DNA of 64,000 nucleotides, taken from assembly GCA_004431415.1 (NCBI GenBank), contig QPMI01000219.1:1-64000 (forward strand), written 5' to 3'. Numbering within the stretch: the stretch's first letter is position 1; each line of letters starts with the position of its first letter. Made by a program: the position numbers and the translations under genes. Source of the stretch: Cyanophora paradoxa (lineage: Eukaryota > Glaucocystophyceae > Cyanophorales > Cyanophoraceae). The notes below the pieces were generated by a model, which was not told the DNA's origin, ran no database searches, and worked only from the letters and a program-made list of their open reading frames with translations. Of the stretch, positions 22,935 through 32,518 are shown piece after piece.

Positions 22935-23474
22935 ATGGCGCAGCCAGATTTCCCATCCTTCTACGCTCATTCCTGTGTGTCCATTTTGCACACTGCTGCC
23001 TCAAGCCAGGCACAAGAGAATTATTTCGGATTTAATTGGATGAATGCTCGTTTAGCTGGTTATAATCCCCACACATTTGCTCGGCAGAAGATTCTATGTG
23101 CCGGTGAACTTCGGCCGGTATTGGGGATGCAGGATGTCATGCAGGACATTACGTCTCAGCTCGGTATATTCGGTCAAGTTCCCGTTGGTCAGAACCCGTG
23201 GTATTTCCTGGATACACTTGAGAAAATGGTCAATGCGAATGCGCCCGCTCTTTTCAATGCAATGTCATCGATTGGAACCGGGGCACCCCGTTCTTTTCAA
23301 ATTGGTACGGAAAATTTTTTTTCACCCCCAAATTTGAAACAAGAAAAGAAACCTGTCAGAGTGCTTCGGAGAATCCCAGCGCTCGGTGCCCGCCGTTTGG
23401 GAAGTCCAAGAGACAAGAAAGTAGAAAAAAGAATGAAAGAGACGTCTGCCCCGCTTCCGAGACAGAAAACCTGA
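22935..23474 (+). other. Unknown open frame, copy 2
   Basis: Copy of the 20238 frame. A shorter T run near 23315 lets this frame run on into the antisense of the protease relic, so residues after about 130 are not meaningful. No domain recognised. Confidence 0.3.
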
Positions 23475-23490
23475 TTTTCGCCCTGCCTGC
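23375..23490 (-). pseudogene. Ty3 protease relic, copy 2
   Basis: Duplicate of 20680-20795, with the same LGSGADVSFIL active-site change. Confidence 0.7.
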
Positions 23491-23528
23491 CCAACTTCCT
23501 CGTTTTGGCTGATGGGCACGCACCAAGC

Positions 23529-24884
23529 ATGAAGTGCAAGACAAGGACTCTCTCAAAAGGCCTTGTTTTCGCTCTCGGCATCATTTCTCTTGTTCATGTA
23601 CTTCAGCGGCCTCAGGAATATGCTGCAGATACTCGCAACAACACCAAAGGAAATGCTAGGTACTCTCGCGGCCCTCTTTCACGCGTGCACATTCTTCGTT
23701 TTGGAACAGCCGACAGTACTTTCGGCGAAGTGTTTCTGATAGCCGCGTACATGAGATGTGGTCCCTTGTGTGATTTCTATGTCGTGGCTGCAGTGGACAT
23801 ACATCTCCGAGAGATCGATTGCTCAAAATATGCTTTTGTTATCTGTGACAGACCTGCGCATGATATGATCACAGTATTTGAAAAGAGTTGTGTTTCCGTC
23901 GTACCTGTCGTCTGCCAGCTATCTTGGGCGGATCGTCATGGCGCAGGATATCAAGCTGCACTTTTTTCCTCTTCAGGACATCCAAATACTCTCAAAGACT
24001 CTCTGAGCTTTATTTATTTCTGTGAACAGGCGAGTTTTACAGATTGCATGACTGGAAAGCCGATTCCTGTTACGAAACTGAGAGCTCCTGCCCCGTCACA
24101 TAAAGTGCATGCGTGCCTGAGTCCGGTCTTTGGTGACGTGGGTAACAAATTGAGAGAGTGGGTTGAGTATCAACTGCAGATGGGAGTCGCGAATATTGAT
24201 ATCCACATGACGTGCGACGTTTCCTCAGCAACACTTTTGAGTATACACGAGTTCGTGGTTTCGTCTCAGGTTCAAGTCTATGTATGGGACCTTCCATTCG
24301 AGATGCACTACCGTGGCCAAGTTTTAGCCATTTTAAGTTGCTTTATACGAAACTTTGGGGATGCGGAATGGGTTTTGAACACGGACATCGATGAGTATTT
24401 GCACTTTAGCAGTCCAAATTCCACAGATTTGTACAATGACATACTTGAAAAAGTCACACAAAACAACCCCAGTAACTTTGATGTTGTTTTATTTGCTACC
24501 TGGTATTTCTACGAATCCCCCATGAACGTTAAAAATGAAAGCACGAACCAAGGACAAAGAGATATTCATGTGTACAAAAATTTGCGCCCACAGCCAATGG
24601 TTGAGCGAACAAAATACTTTGCTCGATCTGGGAGCTCAGTTTTCCAGTATCGAATCCATTCAGTCTATGATGGGAATCCACGAACTGTCCTCGTACCGCC
24701 TGATATCGCGTTCATTCGACATTACACATCAAAAAAACCGAATGCAGCAGAACGTGTTATTGAAGACCATTCACTTGCTAATCTGTTACTTCCTCCATTG
24801 GAAATCTCCCAAAAATCAAATTCGGACCTGACTTTCTTTGAATTCTTATCAGAATTTAAAAGAGGATGCAATCAGACAGGGTAG
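23529..24884 (+). CDS. GT92 (DUF23) family glycosyltransferase, type II membrane protein
   Basis: A 451-residue intronless frame. The start is ATG 23529 (MKCKTRTLSKG); the frame is open eight codons further upstream but without an ATG. Residues ~10-26 (GLVFALGIISLVHVL) form a signal anchor, placing the catalytic part in the Golgi or ER lumen. The GT92 signature is clear: LREWVEYQLQMGVANIDIH in the middle, then a strand ending DIDEYLHF, the DXD-like metal and nucleotide-sugar site, and a C-terminal region with IHSVYDG and FIRHYTSK. GT92 members add galactose or similar sugars to glycans; the substrate here is unknown. The gene is flanked on both sides by Ty3 debris in a duplicated segment and ends TAG. 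It looks intact, but expression is not shown. Confidence 0.88.
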   Translation: MKCKTRTLSKGLVFALGIISLVHVLQRPQEYAADTRNNTKGNARYSRGPLSRVHILRFGTADSTFGEVFLIAAYMRCGPLCDFYVVAAVDIHLREIDCSKYAFVICDRPAHDMITVFEKSCVSVVPVVCQLSWADRHGAGYQAALFSSSGHPNTLKDSLSFIYFCEQASFTDCMTGKPIPVTKLRAPAPSHKVHACLSPVFGDVGNKLREWVEYQLQMGVANIDIHMTCDVSSATLLSIHEFVVSSQVQVYVWDLPFEMHYRGQVLAILSCFIRNFGDAEWVLNTDIDEYLHFSSPNSTDLYNDILEKVTQNNPSNFDVVLFATWYFYESPMNVKNESTNQGQRDIHVYKNLRPQPMVERTKYFARSGSSVFQYRIHSVYDGNPRTVLVPPDIAFIRHYTSKKPNAAERVIEDHSLANLLLPPLEISQKSNSDLTFFEFLSEFKRGCNQTG

Positions 24885-25153
24885 TTCAAAGTCTCACTGA
24901 GAAGCACATCGGTCGGAGCAGGCAGGGCCGTACGACAGAAATCAGTGCCATTTTCAGCGTGAGCCAAACAGGATCCAAGCTTACTAAGAACTTGCCTCCA
25001 AGCATAATTGTGGTCGAGTTGCATTTGATTGGGCCATGTATTCACAGGGTGGTCGTCAGTTCCATCTGAGGGAATAATCTGAACGACCTGGAGGAGTGCT
25101 TGCACACTCTCCAGCCAATCATTTGGAGAAGAGGCAGAGAAAGCAGGGAAAGT
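24885..25153 (-). pseudogene. Family-2 gag fragment
   Basis: The minus strand encodes ALLQVVQIIPSDGTDDHPVN and about 20 further Gag residues on each side, matching element C near 9300-9540. It abuts the GT92 stop on one side and an LTR piece of opposite orientation on the other. Confidence 0.85.
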
Positions 25154-25263
25154 GATGTGGAGTGTAGCTGGTTCGGGTTCTGTGTCGTAGTTTGCCCCCT
25201 AGATCGCCCCTCTTTCTCTTTCGGCGTAGGACAACTGTATGCCCTTCTTGTGCCCCTGTACCC
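25154..25263 (+). mobile_element. Family-2 LTR fragment
   Basis: First ~110 bp of the 155-bp LTR (TGATGTGGAG...), more diverged than other copies, cut by satellite. Confidence 0.85.
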
Positions 25264-25554
25264 TAGGGGAATATGCACAAGGCGCTAGCCTTAGGCAGAT
25301 GACCCTCCCAAAAGCAAGTCACTCAGTCCAATGCCCCAGGTTCCGATCTGCCACAAAATAGAAGAAAGATGCACCCCAAATATCTCTGGGAACATGCACA
25401 AGGCGCTAGCCTTAGGCAGATGACTCTTCCAACCAGCAAGTCACCCAGTCGGAGGCCGCAGGTTCCGATCAGCCACAAAATAGAAGAAAGATGCACCCCA
25501 AATCTCTCTGGGGGAATATGCACAAGGCTCTAGCCTTAGGCAGATGACCCACCT
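25264..25554 (+). repeat. 124-bp satellite array 5
   Basis: Just over two monomers. Its last monomers carry the same private variants as the flank of element H (inverted, 43875-44100), marking the two loci as duplicates. Confidence 0.94.
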
Positions 25555-26403
25555 TGATGTGGAGTGTAGCTGGATCGGGTTCTGTGTCGTAGATTGCCCC
25601 CTACTTCGCCCCTCTTTCTCTTATGGCATAGGATATTTGTATCCCCTTCGTGTGCCCCTGCACCCCAGTCTTGGTGTGTCCGATAATGAAGTGTCCAGAA
25701 TCCTTATCATTTGAGGGCCGCTGTGTGGAACCGCTCTGCCGCGGGAAAGTGTTTAATCTTCTTTGTTGTCGTATCTGACGGCTTACTCTCGATGCTACGC
25801 GCTTGAATCTTGGAACTCGTCTGTTGTTGCGCGTACAGGCGCAAATCGTTCTCAAATGCGCTTTTGTGTGTAATTATAACCTGTGCGCATCGTTGGGACA
25901 TCGCACAGCTGCTCTGCGAGCCCGCACGTGCTGGACTGCTGGCATGGAATGTTCTAGAACTCCACTGAACCTCGCGTTCTGCGGACGTTCCTTGTGCTAC
26001 TGAGCTATATAAGACTCTTGCGCATGGTTTTTAGCCGCCTGAGTACGTTCTGACGGTTTTCTGGGGAACCTTCCAGAACACCCCTTCCTGTCATGAAGTC
26101 TTGCTCTCGTCATCTAGACGCTTTCCTGCTGCTTCAGTAGTACTGCCCTCTTCTATTTCAATCTGGCGAGCTTGACCGCACTGCTGGACTTTGTGCTCGA
26201 CCATCTGCTGACAGAAGTCCTTGGTGACCTCGCAGCAGAATCCCTGTCTGAACCCCTAGACGACGTGATTGTGGACGTTGATAACCAAGACGACATTAAC
26301 CAGGAAGACGACATGGCACAGCCTAATGTGGACGTGCTCAAGCCCTTCCTCAAAACCGCTACTTTCCCTGCTTTCTCTGCCTCTTCTCCTACTGATTGGC
26401 TGG
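25555..26403 (+). mobile_element. Family-2 element F, 5' fragment (LTR, leader, gag start)
   Basis: LTR 25555-25709, then a primer-binding-like TGAGGGCCG, the leader, and gag from ATG 26313 for 30 codons (to SPTDWLE), where it is cut by unrelated DNA. The leader holds two perfect heat-shock elements (25947-25959 and 26066-26078) around TATATAAG (26006-26013). Confidence 0.9.
25947..26078 (+). promoter_or_regulatory. Heat-shock-element and TATA module in element F
   Basis: GAATGTTCTAGAA, then TATATAAG 46 bases further, then GAACCTTCCAGAA. This is the best preserved copy of the module seen in C and H. Confidence 0.65.
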
Positions 26404-26660
26404 AACAGCAGTGGCCCTGTAAGGGCCTCTTTCCTTCGAAGTGGGACCCCCACCAAGTGTTTGGGGACTTGAATGTTTCCTGGCTTCACTCCCTCTTAGG
26501 CGCTGGTCAGTTTGAATTCCTCGTGGGCCCACAGCAGGGGGTCAGGTGCTGTTGGCAGCGCTAGATTTTGTCTTCTTATTGTTCACCCGTGCATACAAGA
26601 TTAGCTCCTTACCCCGACTGGGGGGGGAAACGAGAGAGAGAGCCTGCAGGCGGGAGACTT
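26404..26660. other. Unassigned 257-bp insert
   Basis: Sequence between family-2 gag and a minus-strand family-1 pol piece. It matches neither, nor satellite. It has a G run (26620) and an AG-rich run (26631-26642) but no convincing frame. Confidence 0.4.
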
Positions 26661-27022
26661 CTGTTCCAATTTTCCACGATTTCCACTAACTACCACTACT
26701 CTACTAGCACTTTTTGAATCATCCAAAGCATGATTAATTCCACGCGAATGCGCTTGACCATCACCAGAACGAATGTCTGGGCGAATTTCCACTGAAGCAA
26801 CCTCATGGATAATGGGATCATTCTCTTGAAGGGTAACATCGGGACCAGAAGAAGAAATAGGAGAAGAAGATTGAGAAGCATCCAAGGAAGGGAAAGGGAA
26901 AGCGCGAGCGACCGACAACGACTGCCGCTTCAAGAACTCATTGAGAGTAATCAGTCCATTCGCTGCGCCGAAAATGGCTGGTTTCTTGGCCGCCCCAGCC
27001 TGGCGGGCAACAACAGGCTGGG
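26661..27022 (-). pseudogene. Pol 5' fragment, family 1 (copy G2)
   Basis: Continues from the gag frameshift site in the -1 frame (KKPAIFGAANGLITLNEFLK) into the serine-rich linker before protease (SSPISSSGPDVTL), then is cut near 26661. Shows that the post-frameshift frame is indeed pol. Confidence 0.82.
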
Positions 27023-27035
27023 TTAGGCTTTTCCC
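26991..27035 (-). promoter_or_regulatory. -1 frameshift signal, family 1 copy G2
   Basis: Reverse complement carries GGGAAAA (27029-27035), stop TAA (27023-27025) and the same 9-bp CCCAGCCTG/CAGGCTGGG stem as copy A. Confidence 0.85.
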
Positions 27036-28169
27036 GCCGGGCGGGGCTGCGAACCGCCCCGACCCCTAGGGTCAGCCGACGACCCACGGCGCTCAGCAGA
27101 GCGACCGCGATAACCACCAGAAGAATTTCCAAAACTGCGAGAATCATTTCCAGAATTAAGAAATTTATCATTCGAACGATTGCGATCAAAATTGTGATGT
27201 CCACGAGGCTGGTCACGCCAGCTATCACCGCGAGGGCGATACTGCAACTGGCGAGACAACTGGTCCATGCGATCCAAAATAATAGAAGAAGTGCGACGAG
27301 AATCATCGCGCAACTCGTCAAATTGCTGGCGAGCCTCGTGCCGAATCTCGCTCAATTGGCGGCGAGTTTCGTCACGAAGTGAATCAAGCTTATCATCCAC
27401 CTTCAAAGAAAACTGTTTAAGCTTCGATTCGACCGCTCATCAATCAGAGACTCAATACGCTCCGAAGTGAGAGCGTTCAATCCAGAAACATTTTTCGGCG
27501 ATCCAAAAGGAAGAGAAGTAATTCCAAAAGGAGAAAACGAAGAAAAAGAGGAAGTGCGATCCGTCCAGAGACTGCGCAGCCGACGCAAAAAGCGAAGTTT
27601 ATTGTCGTCCAATTCAGCAGGCAGCTCACCCAACTTCAGGTCATCACTCCAAATTTGCTTCACCACAACTTTCTCGAGAATGCCAGCTTCCTCCGCTCGC
27701 TTCATCTTCTCCACAGCAAAGTCTTCAAAATTGACTTGAGTACCGGCCTGGAGACAAGCACTCTGGTATGTATAGGACCAGAAATTGCGAGCGGAATCCG
27801 TCTGGACATCCGAATGCATAAAGTGATCCTCGAACTTCTTGAGAAAAGTTGTCCAATTGTCACATTCAAGGACCACTCGAGAAAAGTCATGGGCCCCAGC
27901 TGCCTCATTGAAGACAGACTGGAGTTTCAGCTGCACATGGGGCCAAGCATAGTCAAAATCAGCCTTTGCCTGAGCCGTCCATGTGGAGTAAGGAGTGGTG
28001 TCCACAGTGGGCATAAGATCGCCAGTAAGGAGTAAGTAAGGACATAGATCGCCTTCAGCACATCGCGAACATTTTTAAGGAATCTAGAAGGAGCAGAATA
28101 CTCAAATTTGGGGAGAAGAAGATTGCGCAGGAGCGGCTTAATCAAGTCCACCCTAGGCTGGGCAGCCAT
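27023..28169 (-). pseudogene. Ty3/gypsy Gag, family 1, copy G2
   Basis: Second copy of the 4224 gag, start ATG 28169 (MAAQPRVDL). It keeps the base that copy A lost (LPKFEYSAPSRFLK), but shares with A a frame change just before GDLMPTVDTTPYSTW. A further shift at about 27430 splits the coiled-coil region. C-terminal RG-rich tail present, no zinc knuckle. The shared frame change indicates that A and G2 descend from one already defective copy. Confidence 0.85.
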
Positions 28170-28282
28170 GATGTCCTCCTGGTCAATGTCCACAGAAACG
28201 TTGTCCTCGTCAGCCAGCCTTCCTGCCTGTGCGGAGAGCAGGATAGCTTTATTTATACAGTCGTTAACTAAGGTCCTATTCC

Positions 28283-31097
28283 CAAATTCATCCAATTGAG
28301 AAAGGACCGCACCAACTCCGGTCTTAGAAGCATCAGTTTTGAGAATGAAGGACTTTGAGAAATCAGGAAGCGAAAGGATGGGAGCAGAACAAAGCAACTC
28401 TTTCAATTTCCGAAAAGCCAGATCCTCTCGAGCAGTCCAATGAAAACTTGAACTCTTGGCGCAAAGATCATAGAGTGGCGCCGCAAGAACTGCATACAAA
28501 GGTACAAAGATTCTATAATATCCAGTCATGCCAAGAAAAGTCCTAACTTCGGATACAGATTTGGGGGTCGCAAACTTGCGAACAGCCTCCACCTTTGCGG
28601 CAGAGGGCTTGATGCCCTGTCTAGTAACTACAAATCCAAGAAACTCCAATTCAGCCTTGAAGAATTTCGATTTCTTGGGCTTAAAGAAGATGTTTGCCCG
28701 TCTCATAGCATCACACACCCACTGAAGATCAGCTAGGTGCTGCTTCAAGGATTTCCAAAATACACAGATATCATCCAAATATACCAAAATGAATACATAT
28801 AAATAAGTGCCAAGAACGCTGTTCATCATCATCTGAAAAGTGGCAGGGGCCGTCTTCAGGCCTTGGGGCATAACATTCCACTCAAAAAGTCCAAGGGGAG
28901 ACCGAAAAGCAGTCTTCTCCTTGTCCTCCTCCTCCATTTCAACACCCCAGTAGCCATCGGGGGCATCCATGCCAGTAATATAAATAGCTCCAGTCAAAGC
29001 TTCGAGAGCATCATCAATTCTAGGCAAAGGATAAGCGTCATCCGCAGTAACTGAATTTAATTTGCGATAATCGATGCAAAATCGAAGAGATCCATCCTTC
29101 TTGCGCACAAGGACCACAGGAGCGGCCCAAAGTGAGCGAGAGGGACGAATAAGATTGCGAGAAAGCAACTTTTTGGTCTCATCGATAATTAATTCTCGTT
29201 CAGTCTGCGAGTGCCTCCGAGGGGGCTCCGCTATGGGGCGGGCATCCCCAGTCTTGATCGAGTGCTTGATCGGGGGATGAGGCGCACTTGGGTCTTACGG
29301 AGGTAGCGCAGCCTTGGCCAAGTCCCAGTTCTGTGCAAGGAAGTCAGCCATGACAGCGCGCTCCGCAGGCGTATCATCCCGACTGCCGATATCGACGGCT
29401 CGGAGAGCATCAATAATGTCGGCGCCATACCGTTGCCGCAACTCATCGAAAATAACAGTCGAAGCTTGATCGATCGGAACAGCGTTCAAATGCGAAAAAC
29501 TACCTAACTTCTCCTCATATGGATACGAACACTCGGGAAGACCTACTCTATCAGAAACATTTTTAAAAGCATTCTCGGACTCCGTTGAACGTTTTGGAGG
29601 CGCGATTTCCACAAAAGAATTGTCAACATTTTTGGCATCGGCAGAGCTGACTTGCAATGAGTCTGCGCAAGTGTACTGAGCAGAGTATGTTGAGCTCGAA
29701 GGCGACGGAACCTCGCCAGGCCGGTCGACCTTCACATACTTGCCGTTCCCATCTTGATCATAACTCAGATTAAGAGCCAAGTCAAATACTTCAGCTTCGA
29801 GATGTTTCTCAGGGACAAATCGTGCGATTGCACGGCCCTTTTTCAAAACAACTGGTTTCTCAGAGAAACGATTTCTCAAATTCGAAACTAAAGCATATAC
29901 TTTGCCTCCACGACACGCAGCAAGTCCATTTGCCACACGGACCTCCTGATTGTCGTCCCATTTGTAGAAGTTGACAAGAAAACCTTCACAATCCGGCAAA
30001 TAGCGGTTGCCTCCGACTTGCAGTTCAACCTTCCGTTGCACACCAGGTTCAATTTTAACCTCCCTTGCAACCTCCAGAATATGACCATGCTCCTTGGACA
30101 CTCTGCGAGTGCTGGAGTCGTCCGAGGGGTCAGATTCCGGTGTCTCCGGCGACAGAGAACTGGGCTGCGTAGAGGTGCCAGGTAAGAAAGAGAGAATTCC
30201 ACACTTAACTGGCTTGTCTGGGTGCTTGGCGAAGACCACAAATCGGTTGTCAGCGTCCTTATTGCAATAGGTGACCCCATTATCAGAAAAGAAATCTTGG
30301 CCTAAGATGCCATCGAATGCGTATCCCTGGAAATCAACCACAAGAAAAGGAAAACTCCGGGTGAGGGGCCCAATAGTAGCAGCCACATGAACCTCACCAG
30401 GGACAGCCACCAATGCAGAATTCGGGAGCTTGACAGAAGGAGTGTGAATAGTTCTAAACACCTTATTTTGAAGTCCAAGAGAAGAGATAGTAGAAGAAAG
30501 AATGAAAGAGACATCTGCCCCGCTGTCGAGAAGGAATTTGTGATGTTTGCCCTGAATGACAACGTCCAGAGTTGACCTCCCCGGAGCTAAGGTCATGAAG
30601 CGACGCTGCCCTGCGAATGCAGGCTCAGCAGGAGGGCTCTGGGAGTCCAGAGAACAAATTTCAATTGAGGCTCGGCCATTATCATCAAAAGACAACTTCA
30701 GGGAAACCGGCTTCGAATTGTTTGTAGATGATATAAAATGCTTTTTAGCAGGGGCATCTCGTTTCCATCGCAGCTCATCAGAAAAGAAATTCGAAAATGA
30801 CTTCTGTTCCAATTTTCCACGATTTCCACTAACTACCACTACTCTACTAGCACTTTTTGAATCATCCAAAGCATGATTAATTCCACACGAATGCGCTTGA
30901 CCATCACCAGAACGAATGTCTGGGCGAATTTCCACTGAAGCAACCTCATGGATAATGGGATCATTCTCTTGAAGGGTAACATCGGGACCAGAAGAAGAAA
31001 TAGGAGAAGAAGATTGAGAAGCATCCAAGGAAGGGAAAGGGAAAGCGCGAGCGACCGACAACGACTGCCGCTTCAAGAACTCATTGAGAGTAATCAG
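28283..31097 (-). pseudogene. Ty3/gypsy Pol, family 1 (copy G1): protease, RT, start of RNase H
   Basis: On the minus strand, the serine-rich linker, protease (FLLDSGADVSFIL and DGILGQDFF), a long linker, then an in-frame TAA at 29295-29297, after which the same frame resumes (DPSAPHPPIKH) into reverse transcriptase ([26 protein letters not shown], the YLDD catalytic motif in FILVYLDDICVFW) and the first RNase H strand (LKTDASKTGVGAVLSQLD). It ends at EFGN, joined in frame to the leader of a second family-1 copy. The left junction to satellite at 31097 shares the bases CAG. One nonsense codon apart, the coding region is well kept. Confidence 0.92.
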
Positions 31098-32326
31098 ATG
31101 ACCCACCCACCAGCAAGTCACTCAGTCGAGGCCCCAGGTTTCCGATCTGCCAGAAAATAGAAGATGGATGCACTTCAAATCTCTCTGGGGGAATATGCAC
31201 AAGGCGCTAGCCTTAGGAAGATGACCCACCCACCAGCAAGTCACTCAGTCAAAGGCCCCAGGTTTCCGATCGGCCACAAAATAGAAGAAAGATGCACCCC
31301 AAATCTCTCTGGGGGAATATGCACAAGGCGCTAGCCTTAGGAAGATGACCCACCCACCAGCAAGTCACTCAGTCAAAGGCCCCAGGTTTCCGATCGGCCA
31401 CAAAATAGAAGAAAGATGCACCCCAAATCTCTCTGGGGGAATATGCACAAGGCGCTAGCCTTAGGCAGATGACCCACCCACCAGCAAGTCACTCAGTCGA
31501 AGGCCCCAGGTTTCCGATCTGCCAGAAAATAGAAGATGGATGCACCCCAAATCTCTCTGGGGGAATATGCACAAGGCGCTAGCCTTAGGAAGATGACCCA
31601 CCCACCAGCAAGTCACTCAGTCGAAGGCCCCAGGTTTCCGATCTGCCAGAAAATAGAAGATGGATGCACTTCAAATCTCTCTGGGGGAATATGCACAAGG
31701 CGCTAGCCTTAGGCAGATGACCCACCCACCAGCAAGTCACTCAGTCAAAGGCCCCAGGTTTCTGATCGGCCACAAAATAGAAGAAAGATGCACCCCAAAT
31801 CTCTCTGGGGGAATATGCACAAGGCGCTAGCCTTAGGCAGATGACCCACCCACCAGCAAGTCACTCAGTCGAGGGCCCCAGGTTTCCGATCTGCCAGAAA
31901 ATAGAAGAAAGATGCACCCCAAATCTCTCTGGGGGAATATGCACAAGGCGCTAGCCTTAGGAAGATGACCCACCCACCAGCAAGTCACTCAGTCGAAGGC
32001 CCCAGGTTTCCGATCTGCCACAAAATAGAAGAAGGATGCACCCCAAATCTCTTGGGGGAATATGCACAAGGCGCTAGCCTTAGGAAGATGACCCACCCAC
32101 CAGCAAGTCACTCAGTCGAAGGCCCCAGGTTTCCGATCTGCCAGAAAATAGAAGATGGATGCACTTCAAATCTCTTTGGGGGAATATGCACAAGGCGCTA
32201 GCCTTAGGAAGATGACCCACCCACCAGCAAGTCACTCAGTCGAAGGCCCCAGGTTTCCGATCTGCCACAAAATAGAAGAAGGATGCACCCCAAATCTCTT
32301 TGGGGGAATATGCACAAGGCGCTAGC
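31098..32326 (+). repeat. 124-bp satellite array 6
   Basis: About ten quite uniform monomers, ending in a family-1 LTR piece at 32327. Confidence 0.95.
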
Positions 32327-32518
32327 CTCCGTTTGCTTGTGATACCTCCGGTTTTCGTGGAATCCGGCGAGTTTCCGGAGTTGTCTCTTTTCTCTCCTTT
32401 TGGAATCTCTCTTTATCTCTCTTTCTTTCTTTTGGAACGATCTGAAATGTTTTCTTGAACACTGGCCTCGTCAAGCAACACTATTCGAGCAGTGTACCGT
32501 CGTAGGCTTGGGCCCTTC
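32327..32518 (+). mobile_element. Family-1 LTR/leader fragment
   Basis: Matches 3926-4110 (CTCTCTTTATCTCTCTTTC and CACTGGCCTCGTCAAGC are shared). It sits exactly where the satellite switches from plus to minus orientation. Confidence 0.88.

Larger units (their letters stand above)
22043..24391 (+). repeat. 2.35-kb duplicated segment, copy 2
   Basis: Second copy of 19347-21696, continuous on the left with integrase sequence and on the right with the full 3' half of the GT92 gene, so it is the more complete copy. Confidence 0.95.
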
